Below are positions 33,393 to 41,816 of a stretch of 64,000 bases of DNA, piece by piece. Positions within the stretch are counted from its first letter, which is position 1; every line of letters begins with the position of its first letter. A model generated the notes under the pieces. The model worked only from the letters and a program-made list of their open reading frames with translations. It made no database searches and was not told the origin of the DNA. Source of the stretch: Litoribrevibacter albus (GTDB taxonomy: Bacteria; Pseudomonadota; Gammaproteobacteria; Pseudomonadales; Litoribrevibacteraceae). Made by a program: the position numbers and the translations under genes. Where the stretch lies: assembly GCF_030159995.1 (NCBI RefSeq), contig NZ_BSNM01000003.1:558001-622000 (forward strand), written 5' to 3'.

Positions 33393-33707
33393 TTGGCTGT
33401 CCTTTTGCTCTTTATTTTTTTTATATGGAGAGGGGCGGAGCAATTCTAATCAATTTTTCGGGATGGAGTAAACGTAAGTGTTAAGGAAGTGTGGTGTTTT
33501 TCACGCTATCACAAACGCATTTGGGCGAAATTATACTATTGCTCGTCTTGAGTTTCTGACGGGGTTGAGTTGTTACGCCATAACAGTCAACGTTTGTGTT
33601 GAAGCGGTGAAATGTCTAGATGATCTAAACAGAGCATTTCTTGCTAAGCATAAAACGAGACCCTGAATATGCTCAACAGGGTCTCGTTTCTTGGTTTTAG
33701 CGTATGA
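33393..33707. other. Intergenic region with terminator
   Basis: 315 bases. A 62-codon open frame at 33478-33666 has no ribosome-binding site or family features and is probably not a gene. A terminator-type hairpin with 13-bp arms AAACGAGACCCTG/CAGGGTCTCGTTT lies at 33653-33689, just after the end of the OYE gene on the minus strand. Confidence 0.6.
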
Positions 33708-34781
33708 CTAGTTCATTGTCGGATAGTCAATATAACCTTCCGCACCACCCATATAGAAGGTATTTGGGTCAGCCTGGTTAAGGTCGGCATTGGCAGCAAA
33801 GCGTTCAACCAAATCCGGGTTTGAGATGAAAGGTACACCAAAGGCGACGGCGTCTAGTTGATTGTCACCGATGGCAGCAGAGGCTTCTTCATGACTGTAG
33901 CCCATGTTTCCGACCAGATTTCCCTTGTACAGCTTGCGTGCTGGTGTTATTACATCGCCGGTTTGCTGGCCGTAGAAATCGGTACGCATTAGATCCCAGA
34001 AGGCTAGGTCGAACTGGTTTAAGTATTCCGCCAACCAAGTGGTTAAGGCAACAGGGTCACTGTCTTTCATGCTGTTGAAGCTGTTAAGCGGAGAAGTACG
34101 TAATCCCACTTTGCCTGAGCCCCATACATCGATCACGGCTTCCAGTACTTCAAACAGCAAGCGCGCACGATTCTCAATAGAACCACCGTATTGATCGTCG
34201 CGCTGATTCGTTCCATCACGAAGGAAGTTATCCAGGAGATAACCGTTCGCACCGTGAACTTCGACACCGTCAAAACCGGCTTCTTTGGCATTTATTGCGG
34301 CTTGTTTGAAGCCTGCTACGATGGTTGGAATTTCGCTGGTTTCTAATGCGCGAGGCACTGTGTATGCCTTTTTTCCGTTCGGGGTGTGAACTTCTGAATC
34401 AGTGATGGCAATGGGGCTTGCTGCAACTGGAGTGTTGCCTTCGTTAAGATCCGGGTGGCAAGCTCGACCTCCATGCCAGAGTTGAAGAACAATCTTACCG
34501 CCCTTGGCGTGTACAGCGTCAGTGACTTTTCGCCAGCCTTCAATTTGTTCTTGAGAGTAGACACCTGGTTCATTAACAAATGCAGAGTTTCCCTCCATCA
34601 CCATCGTGGCTTCGGCAATGATCAGGCCTGCGCCTGCTCGTTGTGCGTAATACTCGGCCATCATGTCAGTTGGTACATGATCAACTGCACGTGCACGAGT
34701 TAATGGTGCCATCAAAGCTCGGTTCTTTAGCTTGATATCACCCAGTTGGATTTCAGAAAAAATGTTATGAACATCGGACAT
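33708..34781 (-). CDS. Old Yellow Enzyme family alkene reductase (NemA-like)
   Basis: 357 residues. An FMN-dependent (beta/alpha)8 ene-reductase. Signatures are LKNRALMAPLTRARA near the N-terminus (FMN site), LQLWHGGRACHPDLN (about 100-114), and GFDGVEVHGANGYLLDNFLRDGTNQRDDQYGGS near 170-200, containing the H-x-x-N pair and the catalytic region. It reduces activated C=C bonds or nitro compounds with NAD(P)H. A LysR gene is divergent 70 bases away and is the likely regulator. Confidence 0.93.
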   Translation of the reverse strand: MSDVHNIFSEIQLGDIKLKNRALMAPLTRARAVDHVPTDMMAEYYAQRAGAGLIIAEATMVMEGNSAFVNEPGVYSQEQIEGWRKVTDAVHAKGGKIVLQLWHGGRACHPDLNEGNTPVAASPIAITDSEVHTPNGKKAYTVPRALETSEIPTIVAGFKQAAINAKEAGFDGVEVHGANGYLLDNFLRDGTNQRDDQYGGSIENRARLLFEVLEAVIDVWGSGKVGLRTSPLNSFNSMKDSDPVALTTWLAEYLNQFDLAFWDLMRTDFYGQQTGDVITPARKLYKGNLVGNMGYSHEEASAAIGDNQLDAVAFGVPFISNPDLVERFAANADLNQADPNTFYMGGAEGYIDYPTMN

Positions 34782-34851
34782 GGAAAGCTCCAGAAAATTA
34801 ATGAGTAAACGCTTGAGTCATTGATGGGGGTAGAGTAAGGTCTGTCTTAAT

Positions 34852-35826
34852 GTGAAACAATTGGGTAATTGGAAAGTGATTGTTCGTAATTTGGAAACTA
34901 TTGATTTTAGAACCTTATCGGTATTTGTAACGACCTGTCAGCAAATGAACCTAACTCAGTGTGCTGAATTAATGGGCCTACCCAAATCAACGGTCAGTAA
35001 GGCAATTACTAAACTTGAGGATCATTTAGAAGTTAAATTACTGGAGCGATCAACCCGTAAAATCCAGATCACCGAAGCCGGGCAAATCGTTTTCAATCGG
35101 GCGGCTCAGCTGGTGAATGAGTTTAAGGCGCTGACTCAAGACGTTCAGGAAATGGAGCAGCAAGTGCAGGGGATGCTGCGGATTTCTGCTCCTCCAACGT
35201 TGGGCGGCTTTTTCACGAACTATGTCTTGTCGCCTTTTATGAAACAGTGGCCAAAGATCAAGGTATCTTTGGAGTTGTCTTATGACTTTGATGATTTGTT
35301 TTCCCAAGGTATTGATCTTGCCTTACGAGTGGGGCAAGTGGCTGATGATCGTTTGGTGGCTAAGGAAATTGGCTATTCAACTCGGGTTTTAGTTGCCAGC
35401 TCTGCGTATCTTGAAGCGCATGGTTATCCCTCTCTGCCCTCGGACCTAGTTCATCATAATTGCCTTCGATTCCAGGGAAATACCGAGAATACGCCTTGGA
35501 CGTTAGTGTCTGAAGAAAAAACGGTATCTGTTGGTGTGAGTAGCAACTTTTCCTGTTCTAACATGCAGGGCTTAAAAAGTGCTGCGTTTGCTGGTTTGGG
35601 CATTGCACAAATTCCTGCGAATGAATTGGTGTGTGAATGGGGCGAAGGAAAGCTGGTACGGATTTTACCTGAGTGGCATGCGGTGCCTATGCCTATCTAT
35701 CTGGTGTATCGCTCAGGCCTGAATAAACCCAAGCGTTTGGAAGCTATATTGGAACACATTCTGTCGATGAAAGAACAATTCCGGTTTGGGCCGGAGTTGT
35801 TGAATTCGCCAAAGTGTAAGTATTAA
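34852..35826 (+). CDS. LysR-family regulator, divergent from the alkene reductase
   Basis: Up to 324 residues. The winged HTH (LSVFVTTCQQMNLTQCAELMGLPKSTVSKAITKLEDHL) sits near 25-60, then the type 2 periplasmic-binding-like effector domain. The first start is GTG at 34852; a TTG at 34891, after GGAAAGTG, would give a more usual N-terminal length. By position it controls the alkene reductase, probably sensing an electrophile. Confidence 0.88.
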   Translation: MKQLGNWKVIVRNLETIDFRTLSVFVTTCQQMNLTQCAELMGLPKSTVSKAITKLEDHLEVKLLERSTRKIQITEAGQIVFNRAAQLVNEFKALTQDVQEMEQQVQGMLRISAPPTLGGFFTNYVLSPFMKQWPKIKVSLELSYDFDDLFSQGIDLALRVGQVADDRLVAKEIGYSTRVLVASSAYLEAHGYPSLPSDLVHHNCLRFQGNTENTPWTLVSEEKTVSVGVSSNFSCSNMQGLKSAAFAGLGIAQIPANELVCEWGEGKLVRILPEWHAVPMPIYLVYRSGLNKPKRLEAILEHILSMKEQFRFGPELLNSPKCKY

Positions 35827-36011
35827 TGAGTTCGTAGAAAGGTGAGATGAGTAGATCACTCTATCAAACCAAAGCTCCATACAACCCTGAAGATAAAGTC
35901 GGTGTGTAGTGTTTATGCCAAATTTCTCTAGGTGAATTGCTGTATGCATCAGGCTCATTTAACAGACATGCGGTCATGTCCTGACCCGTGGAATCTGCAC
36001 GATGATCTAGA

Positions 36012-36027
36012 CTTACTCGTGAGTAAG
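36012..36027. promoter_or_regulatory. Palindrome upstream of the ABM-like gene
   Basis: CTTACTCGTGAGTAAG, 7-bp perfect arms around GT, 37 bases before the start at 36065. It is a possible operator; the regulator is unknown. The rest of 35827-36064 shows nothing else. Confidence 0.4.
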
Positions 36028-36064
36028 GTTCTTCGTTAAATTCACTAATGAGAGGAGTTTCATC

Positions 36065-36355
36065 ATGTATGTTCGTGAATTTTCATTTCAGTCTACGCCT
36101 GATAAACGACCAGCCATCGAAGCGTTGGCTGATACTATGTTCAAGTTCACCAAAACATTAAATGGATTCATAAGCGCCCATTATTTAGTCTCGGAAGACG
36201 AGAAGCGGTATTTGTCCTTCACTATGTGGTCTACCAAGGATGATGCGGAGTCTGCTGGCGAAATTTTGGGAGAAAAGCTTGGTAATGCATTGGATGATAT
36301 TGCAATTGCGCCACCTGAGATTCTGGTGTCCGAGGTTTATCATCCAAAAGCGTAG
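36065..36355 (+). CDS. Small dimeric alpha/beta-barrel (ABM-like) protein
   Basis: 96 residues with a ferredoxin-like beta-alpha-beta layout: MYVREFSFQ, a helix (KRPAIEALADTMFKFTK), LNGFISAHYLVSEDEKRYLSFTMWSTKDDAES and a C-terminal strand (ILVSEVYHPKA). This resembles antibiotic-biosynthesis-monooxygenase-type proteins, small enzymes or stress proteins with varied functions. RBS AGAGGAG. Its substrate cannot be inferred. Confidence 0.62.
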   Translation: MYVREFSFQSTPDKRPAIEALADTMFKFTKTLNGFISAHYLVSEDEKRYLSFTMWSTKDDAESAGEILGEKLGNALDDIAIAPPEILVSEVYHPKA

Positions 36356-36401
36356 TTGAGTATACGCTATCCTATCAAGAAGTTTACCTAGAGGTGGGGC
36401 C

Positions 36402-36485
36402 ATGGTCGGTCGGGTGAATCAGGGCCTTCGAAAACACAAAAAGAAGGGGATGTTACAAGAGATTCTGGATTTCTATGTAAACTAA
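36402..36485 (+). CDS. Possible 27-residue peptide
   Basis: A short frame (MVGRVNQGLRKHKKKGMLQE, then ILDFYVN) begins five bases after GAGGTGGG, a strong ribosome-binding site. It is basic, with no membrane segment. It may be a small peptide or the tail of a decayed gene. Nothing else supports it. Confidence 0.25.
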   Translation: MVGRVNQGLRKHKKKGMLQEILDFYVN

Positions 36486-36537
36486 GCTTTTATCCAAAGT
36501 AACGTCCCGTTCTTGTATGGGCCTGTTGATCCTGAGA

Positions 36538-38199
36538 TTAGTTGTCCAACAGGGTGTTAATGGTCTTGTAAAGCCCCAGCTGACGATTCAACTTGTCGTC
36601 TTTTAATACGTCGAGCTCAGTCGTATCAAGCGATTGAGCAAATTGTTCTTTTGACTCTTTTTGGTCAGTAACGTCACCGTTTTGGTATTCGATCATAGTC
36701 TCTTCTTTGGATTGCGCTTGCGTTACTTTTCCTGAATTGATCTTGCCATCGTCTTGAACATTGATGGAACGGAGAAGGGCACCTTCTTCTTTCATGGTTT
36801 CATAACGGTAGGTTTGGTTTTTGAAGTCCACCAGGTCAAGACCGAGCAGTGGCTTATGTTGTCTGACATCTAACTCATAAGTGGAAGCTTGAGTAATCTC
36901 AGCATGGCGACCTTTGCTGTTGAGCCCTTTTTGAACACTGGTTTCTTGTTGGATTTCTAACGACATAAAGGATCGTTCAGTAGGCTTTTCAAGGTTTGGG
37001 GTTACGCCTGCAACACCAGTACCAAAGAAGCTGGCTTCAAAGTCCGGTAAACCGCTGAGTGATGATTGTGCGACTTTTAGTTGGTGATCATTCAATGCCG
37101 TTTTATCGTTTTCTTCTCTTTCGTAGTCTTCACCTAGGCTAAAGCCCAGTGCCGTAGAAAAACCATCTTTAAAGAAAGAGGCAACCTCGGACGTTCTTAA
37201 ACCGGGTATTTTGTAGGATTCAGCCATGTGATCAATCATCGCTAAGTAGGATTGGAATTGAAGACTTTGGTTGGCGTCTTTGTCTACCAACTGGTTATTC
37301 TTATCTACAGTGATGCTGTATTCCAAACCAAACTGAGAGGCTTCTAAGGTTTGGTTACCAGAGTATTTATCAATTTCAAAGTGGAATTCAGCTTCACTGT
37401 TCATATGACGCTGGCTATATAGTGATAGATCAAAACCGGAAAGCTCGTTCTTATCGAAGCTTTCAAGGCCATTCAGCTGTGCCATGCCTTGGCCATTGAA
37501 GAAGGCACCGGCAGATTGGCTTAAATCCATCGCCAAAGTTTGAATGGCTTCAAGTTCGTCTTCATCCAAATCACCTTCAAAATCGAATTCAAAGGAAGAC
37601 CCTTTGATCCCCGCAAAACTGCCACCAGCAAAGCGGGTACCGCCTTCTTCCTTGTTGATAGTAATGGTAACTTTGTCGCCGTCTTTGGTTTCGATATCCA
37701 GGCTGAAGGAGGCAACTACCGGTGCTTTGTTAAAGCCTTTGTAATCGGCCGTGAGTCGGTTGCCATCCATATCATACGGAAGGAACCCCGCATAATTGCG
37801 AACGCCGTCTTTGTACGAACCTTTCGATAGATCCAGTTCTGTAATATTGGCAAGGTAGCTCGTTGGATTGAATTCTTTTCTGTTGGTTTGGGCTTCCAGT
37901 TCAGCGGCGAGTAGTTCATTTCGGTGAAGATATTCTGGATCACCTTCGGGGGTATAACGTAGTACGCCGCTTTCAAATTCAATCTTAGGTGCGTGCTTAA
38001 AGGGCGCAGTCGAGATTTCTACGGTTACGGATGGCAACTCAACGGGTTTGGAAGGCTGCTGTGCTTTGGATTCAGCAATACTTGTCTGCATTTTGGCTTT
38101 GGTTTCTTCCGACATCGTTACGTTAGGCGCAACGCCTTCTTTCAAATCCTGGCCGTTGACTGACCGTTGAAGCGGAGACGTATTGATAGTGTTTGTCAT
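36538..38199 (-). CDS. Unrecognised 553-residue protein
   Basis: Behind a strong GGAAGGA site. There is no signal peptide, membrane segment or Cys. The first ~70 residues are polar and disordered-looking (Gln, Ser, Pro, Glu, Lys). The rest is acidic, alternating beta and helix, with a calcium-site-like acidic stretch (FEFDFEGDLDEDELEAIQTLAMDLSQ, about 209-234) and a Gln/Glu-rich tail (TQAQSKEETMIEYQNGDVTDQKESKEQ). I do not recognise the family. The composition would suit a secreted or surface-associated protein exported without a cleaved signal, but that is inference. It stands alone, flanked by 280 bases upstream. Confidence 0.72.
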   Translation of the reverse strand: MTNTINTSPLQRSVNGQDLKEGVAPNVTMSEETKAKMQTSIAESKAQQPSKPVELPSVTVEISTAPFKHAPKIEFESGVLRYTPEGDPEYLHRNELLAAELEAQTNRKEFNPTSYLANITELDLSKGSYKDGVRNYAGFLPYDMDGNRLTADYKGFNKAPVVASFSLDIETKDGDKVTITINKEEGGTRFAGGSFAGIKGSSFEFDFEGDLDEDELEAIQTLAMDLSQSAGAFFNGQGMAQLNGLESFDKNELSGFDLSLYSQRHMNSEAEFHFEIDKYSGNQTLEASQFGLEYSITVDKNNQLVDKDANQSLQFQSYLAMIDHMAESYKIPGLRTSEVASFFKDGFSTALGFSLGEDYEREENDKTALNDHQLKVAQSSLSGLPDFEASFFGTGVAGVTPNLEKPTERSFMSLEIQQETSVQKGLNSKGRHAEITQASTYELDVRQHKPLLGLDLVDFKNQTYRYETMKEEGALLRSINVQDDGKINSGKVTQAQSKEETMIEYQNGDVTDQKESKEQFAQSLDTTELDVLKDDKLNRQLGLYKTINTLLDN

Positions 38200-38479
38200 A
38201 AAACTGTCCTTCCGTGAACATTAAATGCGCTGAACTAAGTCTAATAAACGAATACTAACCATAACGGCCAGTATGTTTTCAACTTTAGTGCTTCTCAATG
38301 CTTTTTTGACTACTTAGTTAATAAGATTCCTGATATGTTGGTCAAAGCTGGTCAGGATGCCTAATAACCGATCAGGAAAGGGCCGGAGTATTATCGAGTT
38401 AATGCTTATAAGTAGGTAAATAGTATTAACTTGTGATCGATTCACTTCTTCAACTTAATTGTGAACAGGGAGTTTCAAC

Positions 38480-38992
38480 ATGAGTCAGGTTCAACGTTCG
38501 ACGCTACCGGATAGCGCATTGTCTAAACACTATGAAGCAAAGGGTGCCTACACCGATTGTTTCTATCTCGATTTACCGCAGAAGATCTCGTTTGAAGCCT
38601 ATGTAGAGGCTTTCTACACCACACCCTTGTTCAAGTTAGAGCGCAAAATTCTTGCTTTGTTAGTTCGAAAACCATCGACAGATCAAGAAGCAAAAGCTTT
38701 AGCGCAGGGCGACGTCTCCAAGTTCTCTTCCTGGCATGTGGAAGACAGAGAAGAACAACAAATTCTATTGAGCGACTTCATGCATAAGACACGCTCTTGG
38801 TTAAAAGCAGAGGACATCAGTGATGACCAGCAAGCCAAGACACGACTGTATTTCGGGTCGGTGGTCGTTCCCCCGCAAACAAAGAATGGGCCGGGTGAAT
38901 TTGGTTTTCTTTTTCATGCGACAACAGGTTTGCATGTGGCCTATAGCAAGGCGCTTTTAAAAGGTGCAGGTAAGCGATTAAGTCAAAGTTAA
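38480..38992 (+). CDS. Conserved-looking protein of unknown function
   Basis: 170 residues from an ATG behind CAGGGAG. A compact alpha/beta protein (YTDCFYLDLPQKISFEAYVEAFYTTPLFKLERKILALL near the N-terminus; RLYFGSVVVPP and GFLFHATTGLHVAYSKALL near the C-terminus). It faintly recalls DUF2867, but I cannot confirm that. It is cytoplasmic, and followed 52 bases later by a small exported protein on the same strand. Confidence 0.6.
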   Translation: MSQVQRSTLPDSALSKHYEAKGAYTDCFYLDLPQKISFEAYVEAFYTTPLFKLERKILALLVRKPSTDQEAKALAQGDVSKFSSWHVEDREEQQILLSDFMHKTRSWLKAEDISDDQQAKTRLYFGSVVVPPQTKNGPGEFGFLFHATTGLHVAYSKALLKGAGKRLSQS

Positions 38993-39043
38993 CTTTGTTC
39001 ACTACACTGATTTCGTTAATGCTTTGAATACAAGGAGTGTGTA

Positions 39044-39370
39044 ATGAAAATTAAGATGTTAGTCGTTTTGGCCGTTGCTTCGATGTCGACGGTGAGCTTG
39101 GCGAGTGAAGCTTCGACGGTAGTGATAAAGAAACCAACCGTCATTCATGATCAGCAGAATCGGTCTTTGGATGTGGTTCAAGTCATGAGAGAGAATCTGG
39201 ATGGAAGTTTCACCATTCTGAAAATTGAACCAGAAAAAGAAGTCATCGCCTTCTTTAATCGAGCGTGTAAAGAAGAATTTGGCCCTGATGCTAAATATAT
39301 GGGATTAGTAGACGAAACTCGTATTTCGGCAGAAACGATTTATAGCTACTCGTGCATTGAGCAGCATTAA
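39044..39370 (+). CDS. Small exported protein of unknown function
   Basis: 108 residues with a signal peptide (MKIKMLVVLAVASMSTVSLAS). The mature part is about 88 residues with two Cys (NRACKEEF, SYSCIEQ) that may pair. Behind AAGGAG and followed by a terminator. No family recognised. Confidence 0.65.
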   Translation: MKIKMLVVLAVASMSTVSLASEASTVVIKKPTVIHDQQNRSLDVVQVMRENLDGSFTILKIEPEKEVIAFFNRACKEEFGPDAKYMGLVDETRISAETIYSYSCIEQH

Positions 39371-39392
39371 TAACACTAAATTAGTATCACTA

Positions 39393-39417
39393 AAAAACGC
39401 CCGAATGGGCGTTTTTT
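39393..39417. terminator. Bidirectional terminator
   Basis: AAAAACGCCC/GGGCGTTTTT with a GAAT loop and T/A tracts on both sides, placed between convergent genes (39044 and 39439). Confidence 0.92.
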
Positions 39418-39438
39418 AATTGGTGGTTCTGAGGTTCC

Positions 39439-39933
39439 TTAGGCATTTATTTCTTGAGACGGACCTCTTTTTAGTTTTGAACGTTTTATCTTTAATCCAT
39501 CTCCGAGATTCAGGCTCATTAGCACCAGATTAGTAAAGCCGGCGAAAAGCTCTAATCCCTGTACTAGATAAAAGCTGGTATCGAAAGTGCCGCTGATGGC
39601 TAGCGTCTTTAAGTAAATAGCCGCAGGAATCAATATCAGAATGCCATTGGCTGCAATGATAGGCATGCGCTTTTTCTTGTTTCCAATTAGCCCTTTGGTG
39701 GCTTTCCCCGCTAACTTGTTGCCTGTGATACCCGCTATTGCCATGCAGGGAAGTAGCGCCCAAATTGCATAGAAAATAAGTGTTTTGACCTGGGTTATCA
39801 GTTCTTGATTGCCTATAAGTTCAGAGATAGTAGTGCTGAGGAAAAAGCTCAGAATCAGTAGTAACGCCAAGGTAGAGGTGGTGGCATGTATTGTTACGAT
39901 TTTCTGTCTTGTCATGATTTTATGCTTAGCCAT
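39439..39933 (-). CDS. Four-helix membrane protein beside cytochrome c'
   Basis: About 164 residues from the ATG at 39933, behind AGGGG; an upstream start would overlap the cytochrome gene. It has about four hydrophobic helices, with a His near the start of the first (VTIHATTSTLALLLILSFF) that could be a heme or quinone ligand. It is 11 bases downstream of the cytochrome c' gene and so probably its membrane partner. No named family recognised. Confidence 0.68.
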   Translation of the reverse strand: MAKHKIMTRQKIVTIHATTSTLALLLILSFFLSTTISELIGNQELITQVKTLIFYAIWALLPCMAIAGITGNKLAGKATKGLIGNKKKRMPIIAANGILILIPAAIYLKTLAISGTFDTSFYLVQGLELFAGFTNLVLMSLNLGDGLKIKRSKLKRGPSQEINA

Positions 39934-39944
39934 AGTATTTGCCC

Positions 39945-40379
39945 CTACCATAAAGAACGATATCGACGGTGACAGCCGTTGCAGGTATCTTGAGCTTGCT
40001 CCAGACCTGATTCCGCGGCTGTTAACTTCTGTAGTTTGCTTGCGTAGTGCAGCGATTCAAAACCAATCAACATATCGTTTAAGGCGGCTTTGAATTCTTG
40101 GTGGTTTTCCCAAATTGATACCTTGGCCCGGCTGTTTTCGTGACTGCCTGTGACGAATAGCGTCTCTAGCTGTTGTGTATTTTTAATTAACGTTTCTGAT
40201 ACGTTTTCAATGTCTTGCCAGTTGGGTGCGTCTTCTTCTAACTCGTCTTCTACCCAGTCGGATTTCTCTTCGATCTCGGTGAACAGCTTTTGTCGGGTTT
40301 CAATCTCCTGATTGAACTCCTGGGCATTGAGCTCTGACGATCCTAATACTAGGGCGATTATTAACAGCGATTTATTCAT
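39945..40379 (-). CDS. Cytochrome c'-like monoheme protein
   Basis: 144 residues with a signal peptide (MNKSLLIIALVLGSSELNA). A helical bundle of about 120 residues ends with the c-type heme site CNGCHRR near residue 135-141, the C-terminal placement typical of cytochrome c'. Such proteins bind NO or transfer electrons in the periplasm. It is divergent from cytochrome b561 across a large palindrome, which implies joint regulation by the MarR protein encoded there. Confidence 0.85.
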   Translation of the reverse strand: MNKSLLIIALVLGSSELNAQEFNQEIETRQKLFTEIEEKSDWVEDELEEDAPNWQDIENVSETLIKNTQQLETLFVTGSHENSRAKVSIWENHQEFKAALNDMLIGFESLHYASKLQKLTAAESGLEQAQDTCNGCHRRYRSLW

Positions 40380-40411
40380 GATTTTTTATCTCCGAAAGTT
40401 GAGTTGGATGA

Positions 40412-40457
40412 AATTTACACCGCAATAGTTGCGTATGCAACTATTGCGGTGTAAATT
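40412..40457. promoter_or_regulatory. 46-bp inverted repeat, probable MarR operator
   Basis: Two perfect 21-bp arms (AATTTACACCGCAATAGTTGC and its complement) around GTAT. The inner part, AGTTGCGTATGCAACT, has the form of MarR-family operators. It lies between the divergent cytochrome c' and cytochrome b561-marR genes and could repress both directions. Confidence 0.85.
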
Positions 40458-40498
40458 ATTTGTTAAGTTTTGAATCAAAGTTACTTATGGGGGAAGGT

Positions 40499-41158
40499 AT
40501 GAAAGTTTGGGATTTACCAACACGGCTCTATCACTGGGTTCAGGCAGTCTTGTTCGTAGGGTTACTGGCTAGCGGTTTTTCGAAGGAGGATATGCATAGT
40601 GTTCTGGGAATCAGTCTGTTTATATTGATTATGTGGCGTATCAGCTGGGGATTTGTTGGGAGTGAAACCAGCCGCTTTAGGCAATTTGTAAAATCACCTA
40701 AAGCGGTTGTTATCTACCTCAAAGGAGAGGGCTCACCACATGCAAGACACAGCATAGGGCACAACCCTGCGGGTGGTTGGATGGTGGTGCTTATGATCAC
40801 TGTCTTATTGCTTCAATGTTGTTTAGGGCTTTTGATTTCAGGGGTAATTGATTTAGCTTTGCTACCCGAGCTGTTGATCAGTGACACTACATTAAGTTGG
40901 TTTGAAGATGCACATTTCTTTTTGGCCTACCTGTTGATCGGATTGGTCTTAGTGCACTTGATAGCGATCGCTTTCTATAAACTCGATAAGAAACCCTTGG
41001 TATGGGCGATGATTGTTGGGTATCAGAAAGCGAATATCTTGTTTAAGAAAGGCAATGCAAGAAGAGAAGTGGTTATTGCATCCAATACCAGAGCACTTTT
41101 GATGCTAGTTGTTTCACTATTCGTTACTATGGCAATTATTGCGCCTTCAATAATGTGA
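40499..41158 (+). CDS. Cytochrome b561-family membrane protein
   Basis: 219 residues from the ATG at 40499, behind GGGGGAAGG. The N-terminus WDLPTRLYHWVQAVLF carries the first heme-b His, and further His residues (about RHSIGHNPAGGWM, EDAHFFLAYLLIGLVLVHLIAI) fit the four-helix diheme fold. It moves electrons between quinol and periplasmic acceptors, such as the divergently encoded cytochrome c'. It is followed 11 bases later by marR. Confidence 0.9.
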   Translation: MKVWDLPTRLYHWVQAVLFVGLLASGFSKEDMHSVLGISLFILIMWRISWGFVGSETSRFRQFVKSPKAVVIYLKGEGSPHARHSIGHNPAGGWMVVLMITVLLLQCCLGLLISGVIDLALLPELLISDTTLSWFEDAHFFLAYLLIGLVLVHLIAIAFYKLDKKPLVWAMIVGYQKANILFKKGNARREVVIASNTRALLMLVVSLFVTMAIIAPSIM

Positions 41159-41169
41159 GAGTGAATTAA

Positions 41170-41643
41170 ATGAGTGTTGAGTTTGATCGTCAAAGCAGCT
41201 TTGGCTGGCTGATTAATGTCATGGCCGGGCAGGCTTCAAAAATGTTTGATACCGAGTTAAAAAAGCATGGATTAACAATAGCGCTATGGCCAACTCTAAT
41301 GTGTTTATGGGAAGAGGAAGGCGTGACTCAGCGGGATATCGCAATCAAGTCTAAGGTTGAAAACTCAACTACGACCAGAACACTTGATAAGTTGGAAAAA
41401 CTGGCGTTAGTTGAACGTCGACCCGATCCAGCCAGTCGACGATCCTTTCGAATTTATTTAACCGAAAAGGGCAAAGCTCTTAAGGATACGCTATTGCCCA
41501 TACCGGTGGCAGTGAATCAAGAGCTTCTTAGTGTCTTGGATGAGCAAGAACAAGCACAATTGATCCAGCTGCTGAAAAAGATGGTTAGCTCAGTTCAACC
41601 TGCAGGCTATAGTAACGAGCACCGAGCAAATTCAACCCGTTAA
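41170..41643 (+). CDS. MarR-family regulator
   Basis: 157 residues with a winged HTH: VTQRDIAIKSKVENSTTTRTLDKLEKLALVERRPDPASRR (about 55-95), including the DPASRR wing. Co-transcribed with cytochrome b561. The 46-bp inverted repeat in the shared promoter is its natural operator; the ligand may be an oxidant, NO or an aromatic compound, which the sequence does not decide. Confidence 0.9.
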   Translation: MSVEFDRQSSFGWLINVMAGQASKMFDTELKKHGLTIALWPTLMCLWEEEGVTQRDIAIKSKVENSTTTRTLDKLEKLALVERRPDPASRRSFRIYLTEKGKALKDTLLPIPVAVNQELLSVLDEQEQAQLIQLLKKMVSSVQPAGYSNEHRANSTR

Positions 41644-41816
41644 TAGTTTTAATCTGTTTGAATAAAGAAAGGTGTTTTAGGCAAACACCTCATCATTTTA
41701 GGCAAACATTACTCCCTCTCGATTTCTATACTTGATTTCAATTTAAAGGGCACAGGGCTTCATTCAATAAGCCATGCATCTTTGAGCATCATCAAGAGAA
41801 TTAGGAGTTAGAGAGC

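Noticed and set aside
33478-33666. 62-codon open frame downstream of the OYE gene
   Set aside because: No ribosome-binding site, odd composition, and it overlaps the terminator hairpin of the OYE gene.
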